Origin: Nitrospira sp.
GTDB lineage: Bacteria > Nitrospirota > Nitrospiria > Nitrospirales > Nitrospiraceae
Length of the DNA: 64,000 nt
Reading direction: 5' to 3'
Assembly: GCA_018242725.1 (NCBI GenBank)
Contig: JAFEBI010000011.1
Coordinates: 372,001-436,000 of the forward strand
The notes under the pieces were generated by a model that saw only the letters and a program-made list of their open reading frames with translations, was not told where the DNA came from and ran no database searches. A program made the translations under genes and the position numbers. This document shows, piece by piece, positions 15,559-25,761 of this stretch (positions are counted from its first letter, which is position 1; every line of letters begins with the position of its first letter).

Positions 15559-17418
15559 TCACGGCAATTCCTCCAGCACGCCGCGCCGGATCGCCGCGAT
15601 TGCTTGGGACGCGGATTCGGCAAGGCCGGGGTGTGTTCCCTTGAGGGTTTGCACCTGCGAGAGATACTCCAAGGTTCTGGCCAGGAGTCGATAGATGTCG
15701 CCTTCAGCCATTGTGGTCAGTCGGCAGAGTCCGATCCAAGTGAGCGTCTGGTCGGCGACCCAGCGCTCCACGAGGGCCGCCACATCCGCGCGGAGGAGCG
15801 GAGGATCTTCGTCGGGTGATAGGCTCTCCGCCAGTTTGCGAACTTGCCCGAGCAAGGAACTCAGTCCTGGGCTGATGCGAGGAAATGCACCGGGGCGATC
15901 ATCATCGTGAGCCAGACTGGCCAGAATGCCGGCGAGGAGAGACGGGTCTGCGCCGGTGAAAGCTTCCGCGCGGATCAGTTCGGTGATGAGCAGCGAATGG
16001 TCGATGCGGATCAGTCGTGCCCATTCTCCCTCAGCCGTCAGTTGCGTCGTCAGGGTGAGATAGCCAAATTTCTGCAAGACCTCGACGCGCTCTTGGAATC
16101 GATGCCATAAACTGGTGCGCAGGGCCTGAATGGATTTGGTGTGCCGCTGCTGTTCCTGCCGGAGACGTGATGCCGTGAGGAAGTCCTTTTGACAGGCCGA
16201 TCGCGATGGACAGGTCGGACAAGAGAAGTCTTCCAACGATTGAACGATGGCGTCGGGAAGAGGTTCGCTATCGGTGGACGCCAGGATGGGAAGTAGGGGT
16301 AATCGGAGCGGTAGTTCTTCCAGCTGGTGACTGAGCCGATCGAATGTGTCGGTGGAACACCAGGGATAGGTTGATGTTTCCGGGCAGTCGTACGTGCGGT
16401 CGTAGACTTCTTTCACACTCGTGACCGGACATTCCGTGACGGCACTTTCCGGTCTCAACACGGTGAGCATCGAATTCTTCTGGCCTTTGCTCCGATATTG
16501 GCGAAGCACGACCCCTCGCCCTCTGCTGAACCCCACGACCCGTCCGGGCGTCAGGAACGGTAGTCGCGCTGAAATCTCCGGCGGCTCCGCGCGATAGGTC
16601 GGATGTCGCGTATGGCGGTGTCTTCGTGCATGGTCAAAGGTGTGCCATTGGGTGATCCAGTCCGTACAGACGCGAGGGCCGAACGGTTCCATCTTGATGT
16701 GGAGAGCGTCGAGCTTCTGCTCGAGGACCTCGGCTCGCTGATTGAGCTGAAACTGAGCAAAACTCTTGGCCAGGATCCCTTGGATATGCTCATGAGGGTG
16801 GGCCTTTAAGAGATTCAAGACCATTGGATAGCTGATTGTAAACTGGCTGTCGATGGCTTCTGGTTGTCCGGTCAGTCCCTTGGTCAGTACTGATAGATCG
16901 ATATACGGTGAAGGGGTAATCACGGCAAATCCGACATGATCCTTCCCTCTGCGGCCGGCTCGCCCCGCGATCTGTTGGACTTCACCGGCCGTCAAGTCGG
17001 TGAAGTCGCGGGACTTGCGGATGCTGGATTGGGTAATGACGACCGTGCGCGCCGGAAAGTCGACGCCGGCCGCTAAGGTCGTGGTGGCAAAGACCGCATC
17101 AAGGTGTCCTTGTCGCATCAATTCTTCGATCGCAATTTTCCAGGTCGGCAGATGCCCGGCATGATGGGCGGCCACGCCGATCCGTTGGACGATGGGAATC
17201 ATCGGGTGCTCAGCAATGCTGGGGTGGTGAGCCATCACCTGCTCGAGTGCCTTCGCGATTGCCTCTTGGCGTGTCGTCGGCAGGACGAAGTTCGCGTGGT
17301 CGAAGGCTTCCATGGCCTCATCGCAGGCTCGCCGTGAAGTGAGAAAGACGATCGCAGGAGTAAGATGTTTCTGACGGAGCGCGGAGATCAGATCAACCGG
17401 ATGGATCGACGGAGGCAT
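15559..17418 (-). CDS. Ski2-like helicase, C-terminal half (RecA domain 2 and accessory region)
   Basis: A 619-residue protein that begins at the start of RecA domain 2. It has motif IV-like TPAIVFLTSRRACDEAM, motif V ATTTLAAGVDFPARTVVI and motif VI EVQQIAGRAGRRGKD. A long helical region follows, with a possible metal-binding cluster CPTCPSRSAC. It lacks Walker A and the DExH box, so it cannot hydrolyse ATP alone and presumably pairs with the product of 14439-15494. Its ATG lies 26 bp inside the end of glgC. The abrupt start at the domain boundary suggests a split gene rather than a truncated one, since both halves keep intact motifs. Confidence 0.85.
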   Translation of the reverse strand: MPPSIHPVDLISALRQKHLTPAIVFLTSRRACDEAMEAFDHANFVLPTTRQEAIAKALEQVMAHHPSIAEHPMIPIVQRIGVAAHHAGHLPTWKIAIEELMRQGHLDAVFATTTLAAGVDFPARTVVITQSSIRKSRDFTDLTAGEVQQIAGRAGRRGKDHVGFAVITPSPYIDLSVLTKGLTGQPEAIDSQFTISYPMVLNLLKAHPHEHIQGILAKSFAQFQLNQRAEVLEQKLDALHIKMEPFGPRVCTDWITQWHTFDHARRHRHTRHPTYRAEPPEISARLPFLTPGRVVGFSRGRGVVLRQYRSKGQKNSMLTVLRPESAVTECPVTSVKEVYDRTYDCPETSTYPWCSTDTFDRLSHQLEELPLRLPLLPILASTDSEPLPDAIVQSLEDFSCPTCPSRSACQKDFLTASRLRQEQQRHTKSIQALRTSLWHRFQERVEVLQKFGYLTLTTQLTAEGEWARLIRIDHSLLITELIRAEAFTGADPSLLAGILASLAHDDDRPGAFPRISPGLSSLLGQVRKLAESLSPDEDPPLLRADVAALVERWVADQTLTWIGLCRLTTMAEGDIYRLLARTLEYLSQVQTLKGTHPGLAESASQAIAAIRRGVLEELP

Positions 17419-18631
17419 GCAGCTTCATTCCTTTTGAGATGACCACGAGACCCGATTCCGTGACGGTAAACCGCTGCGCATCGGCCTCTCGGTTATACCC
17501 GATCTCTGTCTGAGGAGGAATTCTCACATCTTTATCGATGATGGCGCGTCTGATGCGACTCTGTGCTCCGATGGTGACATTCTCCATCACGACGGAGTCA
17601 CGGATATCGGCATGGTCGTGCACGTGCACGTTCGGAGAGAGGACGGAATTCTGGACCCGTCCTCCAGAGATGATGCAGCCGCCGCACACGATCGAGTCCA
17701 GCGCGACACCCATGCGGCCTCCCTGAAAATCCTGGGCGAAGACGAACTTGGCCGGAGGAAACTGCCCCTGATAGGTTCGGATCGGCCACTCAGCGTCGTA
17801 GAAATTGAACTGCGGGTCTACGGAGACCAAATCCATATTGGCTTCCCAGTACGCGTCGAGCGTTCCGATATCGCGCCAGTACTTGACCGCTTTCTTGTTC
17901 GCATCCTGAAATTTGAAGGCGTATACCCGTTTCTCGGCAATCATTTTCGGGATGATATTTTTCCCGAAGTCGTGCGCGCCGCCTTCTTTCGCATCGGCGA
18001 GTAGGTACTCGCGGATCACCTTGGTGCGGAAGAGATAGATACCCATCGAAGCAAAGGCATGGTCCGGATCGTTGGGCAGCGGAATAGGATGCGTCGGTTT
18101 TTCATCGAATCGGATAATCCTGTAATCGTTGTTCACGGCAATGACGCCGAAACGAGAGGCCTCTTGTATGGGGATATCGATGGCTCCCACGACCGCATCC
18201 GCGCTTGTGGCGATGAGCCAGTGAAACATCTCCGCGTAGTTCATCTTGTAGATGTGGTCACCCGCGAGAATCAGCAGGAATTCCGGGTGTTCATCATCGA
18301 TCAAGAACATGTTCTGATAGACGGCGTCGGCCGTGCCGCGATACCAATCCTCGCTGATGCGTTGCTGCGGAGGAACCGAGGCGATGTATTCGTTGAGGTC
18401 GGCGCTGAGAATGTTCCATCCGGCTCGAATATGGCGATCGAGCGAATGGGATTTATATTGGATGAGGACGGCGACTTTACGGAGCCCTGAGTTCAAACAA
18501 TTACTGAGTGTAAAGTCGATGATGCGATATTTCCCGCCGAATGGAACCGCGGGTTTGGCCCGTTGCGCCGTGAGAGGATTGAGCCGCTCCCCTTTTCCGC
18601 CGGCTAAGACCATGGTGAAAATATTCTTCAT
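17393..18631 (-). CDS. glgC: Glucose-1-phosphate adenylyltransferase
   Basis: Makes ADP-glucose from ATP and glucose-1-phosphate for glycogen synthesis. The nucleotidyltransferase signature is at the N-terminus (MVLAGGKGERLNPLTAQRAK), followed by PFGGKYRIIDFTLSNC and YRGTADAVYQN. SGGRVQNSVLSP and the following hexapeptide-like repeats form the C-terminal left-handed helix. The 412-residue length is normal with ATG 18631; starts further upstream would add a non-family extension. The 3' end overlaps the helicase gene, so the two are probably co-transcribed. No other glycogen gene is in the window. Confidence 0.95.
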   Translation of the reverse strand: MKNIFTMVLAGGKGERLNPLTAQRAKPAVPFGGKYRIIDFTLSNCLNSGLRKVAVLIQYKSHSLDRHIRAGWNILSADLNEYIASVPPQQRISEDWYRGTADAVYQNMFLIDDEHPEFLLILAGDHIYKMNYAEMFHWLIATSADAVVGAIDIPIQEASRFGVIAVNNDYRIIRFDEKPTHPIPLPNDPDHAFASMGIYLFRTKVIREYLLADAKEGGAHDFGKNIIPKMIAEKRVYAFKFQDANKKAVKYWRDIGTLDAYWEANMDLVSVDPQFNFYDAEWPIRTYQGQFPPAKFVFAQDFQGGRMGVALDSIVCGGCIISGGRVQNSVLSPNVHVHDHADIRDSVVMENVTIGAQSRIRRAIIDKDVRIPPQTEIGYNREADAQRFTVTESGLVVISKGMKLHASVDPSG

Positions 18632-18769
18632 TGTGCGGATTCTAGCAGGACCGTCTTGAAATAGAAAGAAAAGGGAATCGTTGACTTCCCGTGCCATGCG
18701 GATAATACTAGCCACCAGAACGCTGGATTAAGCCATGCGGTTCGATCGGCTATGAATAAAGGAGTGAGC

Positions 18770-19054
18770 ATGAAGCGAGATGTCGTAGTCGCCGCTTTGC
18801 CGCGAGTCGATTCAAGGCGAGTCACGAAGCTGGAGGAGAGAACCTCCGACTCACTGGAGAACATGGCCTGGCGACTGGAGAAATTAGAGGAGCAGATCCA
18901 GAAGTTGTCGGAACTGGTGCGTGATCATGCGGAAGATATGGATCGACTGGTTCGGATTGTGGCTGAGAACCAGGATGTGGTTCGCCAGCAGTTGCTTCGA
19001 AAACATCATGAGAAAGTTCGGGTGCGGAAGCATCTTCGAGCACTCAGTTCATAA
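18770..19054 (+). CDS. Small coiled-coil protein of unknown function
   Basis: A 94-residue, highly charged protein. Its middle (TKLEERTSDSLENMAWRLEK onward) shows heptad-like leucines and should form a coiled coil. There is no signal peptide or membrane segment. AAAGGAG six bases upstream supports ATG 18770 rather than 18752. It lies divergent from glgC and about 100 bp before the metal-efflux operon. No family is recognised. Confidence 0.65.
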   Translation: MKRDVVVAALPRVDSRRVTKLEERTSDSLENMAWRLEKLEEQIQKLSELVRDHAEDMDRLVRIVAENQDVVRQQLLRKHHEKVRVRKHLRALSS

Positions 19055-19151
19055 GGTCGCCGCAGATCGCTGACCCAAATAAATCCGTCACGTTCTGGTC
19101 CGGATCTCACCACGACACGGTGCCTGTCATTCGTATCTCCTTGGCCTATCA

Positions 19152-20525
19152 ATGAACACATTGAGCCTGATGGGTGAACGATTCATCGGGGCGGTGTCTC
19201 TTCACCGAATGAATCAGATGAATTACCTCACGCACATGCTGTGCTGTCTGTGCTGCACCATCGGTGTCGTCAGCGGTCTTCCTGACAGTGAAGCGTCCAC
19301 CACAGATCCGGCGCCGAGCGTAGAGCATCAGACGGCCTTGACGGTACGATTGAGTCTGGAGGCGGCGATCAATCTTTTTTTGCGACAGAATCTTGACCTG
19401 TTGATCGCGAAATACGGGATTGAGTCCGGTAAGGGCGAGCAGATGACCGCTCGTTTGTTTCCCAATCCCGTGGCCTCGCTGGGAGCCGTCAGCTCACCGG
19501 TTCAGGGGCGCACGCTGGGGAACAGTGGACAACTCACGTCGCAGGTCCAACAGCTGTTTGAACTGGCCGGTAAACGAGGGTACCGGATCGAGAGTGCCGA
19601 ATCCGGACTTCAGTCGGCGGAAGCCGGTTTTGAAGATGCCGTTCGCCAGCTGCGGTTTGCCGTAAAGGATGCCTACTACCGTACGCAACTGGCCCGTAGA
19701 CGTCTGGTACTGGCGGAAGACAACCGAGATCGTTTTTCTCGTATTCTCGAGGTCAATACCATTCGGTTCAAGAAAGGCTACATCGCCGAAGTCGACTTGA
19801 TCCGGATCCGACTGCAGTTGATCGATTTTCAAACACAGGTCATTCAAGCGATTCAAGAGTCGGAATCGGCCCGCTCCGATCTTCGCCAGCTTTTGCAGCT
19901 TTCACCGGTCACTCCGGTGGAGTTGACGACGGAGTTGGAATACCAACGAGTGGATCCGGACATCATGAAGTTGCGCGCGCTTGCGTCGGACGCCCGCCCT
20001 GATGTTCGGGCAAAACGATGGACGTTGTCACAACGTGAGTCCGAATTGAGTTTGGCCAAGGCGTACCGGATTCCGGATATTACCGTCGGGGCAGGGTACG
20101 CCGTCCAGGGCCCCCATGGGCCGGACAATCCGAATCAAATGGTGTTCAGTCTCGGCGTGCCACTGCCGTTGTTCAATCGCAATCAGGGGAAAATCATGCA
20201 GGCTGAGGCTTCGATGCGGACGGCGGGAGCTGATCTCAGTAAGACGCTCAACCAGGTGGAGAATCAAGTGGAGGTCGCGTACCGCAACTTGCTCGAAAGC
20301 CGTCGGCTGGTCGAAGCCTTCCTCGGAGGAGTGCTCGACGACGCACGATCGACTTTTACCATCGCTGAGCGAGCCTATGATCGGGGTGGGGCCACGCTGA
20401 TCGATCTGCTTGACGCGGCCAGGACCTCGAGGACGATCCAGCAGAATTATATTGAGGCCTTGTTCAATTATCAGCGGAACGTTATTCAACTGGAAAGCGC
20501 CGTCGGGACGGACATCACGTCATGA
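19152..20525 (+). CDS. TolC-like outer-membrane efflux channel (CusC/CzcC type)
   Basis: A protein of about 457 residues with a signal-like N-terminus and two OEP repeats rich in long helices (LAKAYRIPDITVGAGYAVQG and YDRGGATLIDLLDAARTSRT). It should form the outer-membrane duct of the tripartite metal pump encoded by the next two genes. Its stop overlaps the adaptor start as ATGA. The annotated start is the first ATG; a later ATG at 19209 or 19218 would give a more conventional signal peptide, so the start is uncertain. Confidence 0.88.
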   Translation: MNTLSLMGERFIGAVSLHRMNQMNYLTHMLCCLCCTIGVVSGLPDSEASTTDPAPSVEHQTALTVRLSLEAAINLFLRQNLDLLIAKYGIESGKGEQMTARLFPNPVASLGAVSSPVQGRTLGNSGQLTSQVQQLFELAGKRGYRIESAESGLQSAEAGFEDAVRQLRFAVKDAYYRTQLARRRLVLAEDNRDRFSRILEVNTIRFKKGYIAEVDLIRIRLQLIDFQTQVIQAIQESESARSDLRQLLQLSPVTPVELTTELEYQRVDPDIMKLRALASDARPDVRAKRWTLSQRESELSLAKAYRIPDITVGAGYAVQGPHGPDNPNQMVFSLGVPLPLFNRNQGKIMQAEASMRTAGADLSKTLNQVENQVEVAYRNLLESRRLVEAFLGGVLDDARSTFTIAERAYDRGGATLIDLLDAARTSRTIQQNYIEALFNYQRNVIQLESAVGTDITS

Positions 20526-21742
20526 TGTCGAAAGTGTGTTTCAATATTTTAAGGATAAAGGACTATCTATTGTCTTCCGGCATCGGCTCTGCCCGGTGTG
20601 TCTTGACAATGGCTATCAGTGTGATCGTGCTCTCGGTCTCGGCCTGCTGGCAGCAGGATCAGCCTCCCCATGTACAGACTACCGCACAAGGGTCAGGCAC
20701 GAACGGGGGGACGCGTTCCATCGAGTCGGCGCCACGTGTCGAAACGGCCATCGTGGAGTTTAATACCTCCCGCCAGGGGCTGACTCTTTCGGGCAAGATC
20801 GCCTATGGGGAGGACAGGTATTCACTGGTGTCTTCGCCGTTACAAGGACGAGTCGTTGAGGTCAGGGCTCATCTGGGAGATCGGGTGAAGGCGGGGGATG
20901 TGTTGTTGGTTGTTGATAGTCCGGACATTGCGCAGGCCTATTCGGAATACGTCAAGGAAGACTCAGACTTGCAATATGCGACGAGGGCCCATGAGTTGGC
21001 GAAGGATCTGTACGAGGACAAGGCGTTGGCGCTGAAAGATTTAAAGCAAGCCGAGAACGAATTGGTCAAGGCGCGCGCTGAATTTCGTCGAGTGAAGGAG
21101 CGATTGTTGTCGCTCCGGATCGCTCCCCAGGAATTGAACAAGCCGTTGGACAAGCAACAAATCACGTCGCGCTTCGAGATGAAGAGTCCGCTGAGCGGGA
21201 TCGTGGTCGAGCGGACCGTGACTCCTGGCCAGTCCGTTACCGGAGACTCCGACCACGTATTGTTCACTGTGGCAGACCTGGATGTTTTGCAGGTGGTAGC
21301 CGATGTGTATGAGCATGATTTGGCATTAGTGCGAGAAGGGCAGTCTGCGGTGGTGCGGGTTGATGCCTATCTCGGCGTGGAGTTTCCTGCCAACGTGACG
21401 TCGGTGGGCGATATCGTCGATCCGACCGCGAGAACCATCAAGGTTCGAGCACGCGTCGACAACCAGGCGCATAAACTCAAGCCGGAAATGTTCGCACGGT
21501 TGCAACTTGATGTCGGAGAGGCCAGGCAATTCTTGACCGTACCCCGTGAAGCGGTACTGGAAGTCGACGGCAAACAGGTTGTGTATGTCGTTGAGAATGA
21601 GCACCGCTACAGCAAACGAGAAGTCAAGGTCGCCGCGATCTCGCCCGATCACACGCGGGTCATCGAAGGGCTCAAGCAGGGGGAGCGCATCGTAACGAAG
21701 GGAGCGGTGCTGATCAAGGGCCAAGAGGTGCAAGGACAATGA
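20522..21742 (+). CDS. RND efflux periplasmic adaptor (CusB/CzcB type)
   Basis: A 406-residue membrane-fusion protein, probably a lipoprotein (VSACWQ). A barrel-sandwich lipoyl region (SPLQGRVVEVRAHLGDRVKA) brackets a helical hairpin rich in Lys, Glu and Leu. A beta-barrel region follows (LKPEMFARLQLDVGE) with a membrane-proximal end (VPREAVLEVDGKQVVYVVE). It links the inner-membrane pump to the outer-membrane channel. ATG 20522 overlaps the upstream stop. No histidine-rich metal-binding N-terminus is present, so the exact metal cannot be inferred. Confidence 0.9.
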   Translation: MMSKVCFNILRIKDYLLSSGIGSARCVLTMAISVIVLSVSACWQQDQPPHVQTTAQGSGTNGGTRSIESAPRVETAIVEFNTSRQGLTLSGKIAYGEDRYSLVSSPLQGRVVEVRAHLGDRVKAGDVLLVVDSPDIAQAYSEYVKEDSDLQYATRAHELAKDLYEDKALALKDLKQAENELVKARAEFRRVKERLLSLRIAPQELNKPLDKQQITSRFEMKSPLSGIVVERTVTPGQSVTGDSDHVLFTVADLDVLQVVADVYEHDLALVREGQSAVVRVDAYLGVEFPANVTSVGDIVDPTARTIKVRARVDNQAHKLKPEMFARLQLDVGEARQFLTVPREAVLEVDGKQVVYVVENEHRYSKREVKVAAISPDHTRVIEGLKQGERIVTKGAVLIKGQEVQGQ

Positions 21743-21797
21743 TCGCTCCCAGCGGTTGCCGCCACTGCCGGACGAGCCGCGCTCGTCATGAGGACCG

Positions 21798-24700
21798 ATG
21801 ATCACGAAAATCGTTGAGTTGTCGCTCGTTCAACGATTTCTGGTCTGTGCGCTTGGGCTTCTGTTCCTCTTCGGCGGGCTCTATGCCTTTCATCTGCTCG
21901 ACATCGTCGCCTATCCAGATCCAGCTCCTCCGATGGTGGAGTTGATTACCCAGCTTCCCGGCTATTCGGCCGAAGAAATCGAGCGGCAGATTACGATCCC
22001 GATCGAGGTGGCGTTGAGCGGCACGCCCCGTCTCACGGATATCCGGTCGCTCTCGATCTTCGGTCTTAGCGACATCAAGGTGTATTTCGACTTCGACAGC
22101 GACCTCTTTCGGGATCGCCAAGAAGTCTTGAATCGTCTCAGCACAGTTCAATTGCCGCAAGGTGTGCAGCCCGCGCTGTCCCCCTGGTGGGCTATTGCTG
22201 AAATCTATCGGTATGAATTGAGCGGTCCGAATGTGAGTTTGACGGATGTGAAGACGATACAAGACTGGCAGGTCCGTCGAGCATTCAAGCGGGTGCCGGG
22301 AGTCGTCGACGTGACGACCTTGGGCGGAACCACGAAGGAATACCATGTCGATATTGATCCGGGAAAACTGGTCGGTTACGGCGTCAACCTCTCGCAGGTG
22401 ATGACGGCCCTGTCGAATAGCAACGCGAACGTTGGAGGTAACTACTTAACAGTCGGGGCGCAGAGTTACAACATTCGCGGGCTGGGGCTGATCAACGATC
22501 TGGACGATATCGAAAACGTCATGGTCACGGAGAAAGAAGGGACGCCGATCTTCGTGAAGACATTGGGGAAGGTCACCGTAGGTCATCGTGTGCGTCTTGG
22601 CAAGGTTGGGATTGATGACCGAGACGATGTCGTCGAAGGGGTCGTATTACTCCAGCGCGGTGCTCTGGCTTTGCCGGTTCTTGAACGGGTGCGAGAGAAG
22701 GTGAAAGAACTCAACGAAGGGAAACTGCCCTCTGGAATCACCGTCAATACGTTCTATGACCGGACGGCACTCATTCATACGACGGTGGAGACGGTCACGG
22801 ATATTTTACTCAGCGGCATGGCGTTGGTGTTCGTCATTCTGTTCGTGTTTCTTGGGCATTTCCGAGCGGCATTTATTGTCGCCTTAACCATCCCGCTTTC
22901 GTTGCTCTTCACCTTCGCCATGATGGTATCTGTCGGTCAGTCTGCCAATTTGATCTCCTTGGGTGCGATCGATTTCGGGATCATCGTGGATGCGACGTTA
23001 GTCATGGTTGAGAGCATCTTCTTTCAGCTGGCGCACAGTAAGACACCCCAGGTTACGCTTCATCAGCACATCGTTCGGGCCGCCCGACGAGTCGGGCGGC
23101 CGATCTTCTTTTCAACGGCCATCATTGTCGTGGCCTTTGTGCCGTTGTTTACGATGACGGGAGTGCCCGGCAAGGTCTTCGCTCCCATGTCCATCACCTA
23201 TGGGTTCGCTCTGGTGGGGGCCCTGTTGATGGCGTGTACCCTCGCACCCGTGCTCTGTTCGTTTCTCCTGCAGGGACCCATCCGGGAAACTGATACGGCG
23301 ATCATCCGCTTTGTCCGGAGTACCTACATGGGTCTTGTGGAATGGGCGCTCGATCGTCGAATCCTGGTGGTCGGGTTTTCGACGGGGCTGGTGGTGCTTG
23401 CCGCTCTGGCACTGCAATCGCTGGGTGGTGAATTCATGCCCGCGTTGGAGGAGGGGAATTTATGGGTACGAGCCACGATGCCGGTCGATATTTCGTTTGA
23501 TCAAGCGGATCGCTTGGCGAACGACATCCGTCGGATGTTCAAAGAGTCTCCGGAAGTCGAGACGGTGGTGTCACAACTGGGACGGCCGGACGATGGGACG
23601 GATCCGACCAGTTTTTTTAATGCTGAATTCTTGGCCAATCTCAAACCGGCGTCGGCATGGCGTCGAGGATTGACGAAAGAGGGGTTGATCGAAGAAATCG
23701 AACATCGCCTAAAAACGATCCCCGGCGTGATTTTTAACTTTTCTCAAGTCATCGAAGACAATGTTGAGGAAGCGATGTCGGGCGTGAAGGGAGAGAATTC
23801 GATCAAGCTGTTCGGTGCCGATCTCAAACTCATGGAGTCAAAGGCCACTGAGATTGAATCGGTCATGCATACGGTTCCCGGTGTGAAGGACTTGGGGATT
23901 TTCCGACTCATTGGGCAGCCAAATCTTGTGATCAAGGTCGACCGCGAGGCCAGCGCTCGGTATGGCTTACGGGTTTCCGACGTGAATGCCGTGGTGCAAG
24001 CCGCCATCGGAGGCCAGGCAGTGACGCAGGTTTATGAAGGTGAAAAACAATTCGATTTGGTCGTCCGGTTTCTACCGGAGTATCGGCAGGATGTGGAATC
24101 TATCGGCAATATCTTGGTGAACACTCCGGATGGAGCCCGTATTCCGCTCAAGCAGCTCTCGAACATTACCATGCAGACGGGCGCCTTCATTATCTATCGT
24201 GAGAACAACGAGCGGTATATTCCGATCAAATTCAGTGTGCGCGATCGCGACCTGCAGAGTACGGTCGAGGAAGGGCAGGGGAAGTTATCGCAGCAGGTGA
24301 CGTTACCGAAAGGGTATCGCATGGAGTGGGCCGGACAATATGATCAGCTTAAGGAGGAACAGAAACGGCTGGCGAAGATCGTGCCTGTGAGTCTGGCCAT
24401 GATTCTCCTGTTACTGTACACCACATTTGACTCCTTGAAGAACGCGCTGCTCGTCCTCGCTGCGGTTCCCTTTGCACTGGTCGGTGGGGTCTTGTCACTG
24501 GTCGTTACACAGACCCATTTCAGCATCTCGGCCGCGGTGGGGATGATTTCGACATTGGGGGTGGCCATCTTGGGGGGCGTGTTGCTGATCTCGCGCATCG
24601 AGGAGTTCCGCATGACCGGACTCGATCTGCGACAGGCTGTGATGCGCGGCGCCGATGTTCAGATGCGGCCTATCTTAATGGCGACCTTGGGAGCCGCGAT

Positions 24701-24869
24701 CGGGCTCTTACCGGCTTCGCTTGCGACAGGCATCGGCTCTCAGGCACAGAAACCGCTGGCGCGTGTCGTTGTTGGAGGAATGCTGACGGCGGCCTTCTTG
24801 ATTCTTGTGGTCCTGCCCGTCCTCTACGAAATCGTTCACCATCGTGATAACCTGAAAGAACGGAAATAA
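21798..24869 (+). CDS. Heavy-metal efflux RND pump (CusA/CzcA type)
   Basis: A 1023-residue proton-driven exporter with twelve expected membrane helices and two large periplasmic loops. HME-RND signs are the N-terminal AYPDPAPPMVELITQLPGYS, the TM4 segment SLGAIDFGIIVDATLVMVES carrying the proton-relay Asp residues, and the C-terminal VLPVLYEIVHH. The usual CzcA-type TM4 reads DFGIIVDGAVVM; here the two residues after VD are AT, so the metal group is unclear. It is the last gene of the channel-adaptor-pump operon, 55 bp after the adaptor. No metal regulator is adjacent. Confidence 0.93.
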   Translation: MITKIVELSLVQRFLVCALGLLFLFGGLYAFHLLDIVAYPDPAPPMVELITQLPGYSAEEIERQITIPIEVALSGTPRLTDIRSLSIFGLSDIKVYFDFDSDLFRDRQEVLNRLSTVQLPQGVQPALSPWWAIAEIYRYELSGPNVSLTDVKTIQDWQVRRAFKRVPGVVDVTTLGGTTKEYHVDIDPGKLVGYGVNLSQVMTALSNSNANVGGNYLTVGAQSYNIRGLGLINDLDDIENVMVTEKEGTPIFVKTLGKVTVGHRVRLGKVGIDDRDDVVEGVVLLQRGALALPVLERVREKVKELNEGKLPSGITVNTFYDRTALIHTTVETVTDILLSGMALVFVILFVFLGHFRAAFIVALTIPLSLLFTFAMMVSVGQSANLISLGAIDFGIIVDATLVMVESIFFQLAHSKTPQVTLHQHIVRAARRVGRPIFFSTAIIVVAFVPLFTMTGVPGKVFAPMSITYGFALVGALLMACTLAPVLCSFLLQGPIRETDTAIIRFVRSTYMGLVEWALDRRILVVGFSTGLVVLAALALQSLGGEFMPALEEGNLWVRATMPVDISFDQADRLANDIRRMFKESPEVETVVSQLGRPDDGTDPTSFFNAEFLANLKPASAWRRGLTKEGLIEEIEHRLKTIPGVIFNFSQVIEDNVEEAMSGVKGENSIKLFGADLKLMESKATEIESVMHTVPGVKDLGIFRLIGQPNLVIKVDREASARYGLRVSDVNAVVQAAIGGQAVTQVYEGEKQFDLVVRFLPEYRQDVESIGNILVNTPDGARIPLKQLSNITMQTGAFIIYRENNERYIPIKFSVRDRDLQSTVEEGQGKLSQQVTLPKGYRMEWAGQYDQLKEEQKRLAKIVPVSLAMILLLLYTTFDSLKNALLVLAAVPFALVGGVLSLVVTQTHFSISAAVGMISTLGVAILGGVLLISRIEEFRMTGLDLRQAVMRGADVQMRPILMATLGAAIGLLPASLATGIGSQAQKPLARVVVGGMLTAAFLILVVLPVLYEIVHHRDNLKERK

Positions 24870-24901
24870 CTGAGGGCCTCGAAAATCGAGAGAGGAGTAG
24901 C

Positions 24902-25702
24902 ATGATTGTGTGTCAATCGTATGTGGTCAGGCTGGGAGTAATCGGGTTGATTGCCGTGCTGAGTGGGGCGGCTCCGTCGGGTGCCTGGGCGGATCAGATT
25001 TGGGTCTGGAAAGTTCAAGTGCCTTATGAAGCCCCACCTATCAACCCCGATGTGCCGGATAACTCGATTCCTCCCAATACGACCCCGCTCGGCCCCGAAG
25101 AGCTCAAGCGAGCCGAGGCGTTGCTGCCCCTGCTTGAAGGGAAACAAGAGTTTTGGGCCATGGGGGAATTCGTGCATCTGGGTGACTCATCGGTTCCGGT
25201 GCTGGTCAAGGCTTTGACCATGTCCAGCCCAAGAATCCGTTATAATGCGATAGAAACCCTGTTGATGATGAAAGGGGTGACAGGCGTGCCCGCTCTCATC
25301 GAGACCGCGAAGGAACCGAGCGAGCTGTCACGTGTGAGGGAACATGCCTTGCGCGTCGCCGTTCGGTTGGATGCGACGAAAGCCCCCGAGGCTGTTGAGG
25401 TCATGGCCAAAGATCCCAATCCCTCAGTGAGAAAGGCAGCCGCGTTCGAGGCTCGATATATTCGTCAGAAGGCCGTCATCTCGATCCTGATTCCCATGGT
25501 CAGCGATGATGAACGGTTTGTGGCGCTGTCAGCGCTGCAATCACTCTGGATTTTGACCCGCCACGAAACTGAATTTCACGATTGGGATACCTCGACCAAA
25601 CAGGATCGTGCGGCTTGGTCGAGCGAATGGATTGAGTGGTGGGACAACAACAAGGAGACCTTTGAGATTCCGGAACCTCGGCGTCCCAAGCGAAATCGAT
25701 AA
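24902..25702 (+). CDS. Secreted HEAT-repeat protein
   Basis: A 266-residue protein with a signal peptide (LIAVLSGAAPSGAWA). A Pro-rich segment follows, then several HEAT-like helical repeats, such as VPVLVKALTMSSPRIRYNAI and AVEVMAKDPNPSVRKAAAFE. The C-terminus is charged (EPRRPKRNR). HEAT repeats serve protein-protein contacts, and no catalytic motif is visible. It follows the RND pump by 32 bp and may belong to the same transcript. Its partner is unknown. Confidence 0.8.
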   Translation: MIVCQSYVVRLGVIGLIAVLSGAAPSGAWADQIWVWKVQVPYEAPPINPDVPDNSIPPNTTPLGPEELKRAEALLPLLEGKQEFWAMGEFVHLGDSSVPVLVKALTMSSPRIRYNAIETLLMMKGVTGVPALIETAKEPSELSRVREHALRVAVRLDATKAPEAVEVMAKDPNPSVRKAAAFEARYIRQKAVISILIPMVSDDERFVALSALQSLWILTRHETEFHDWDTSTKQDRAAWSSEWIEWWDNNKETFEIPEPRRPKRNR

Positions 25703-25761
25703 TATGGGGGAGAAGAAGTTGCGGGCCAGAAGAGGGCTGTGTTACGAATAGCAGAGAGATT

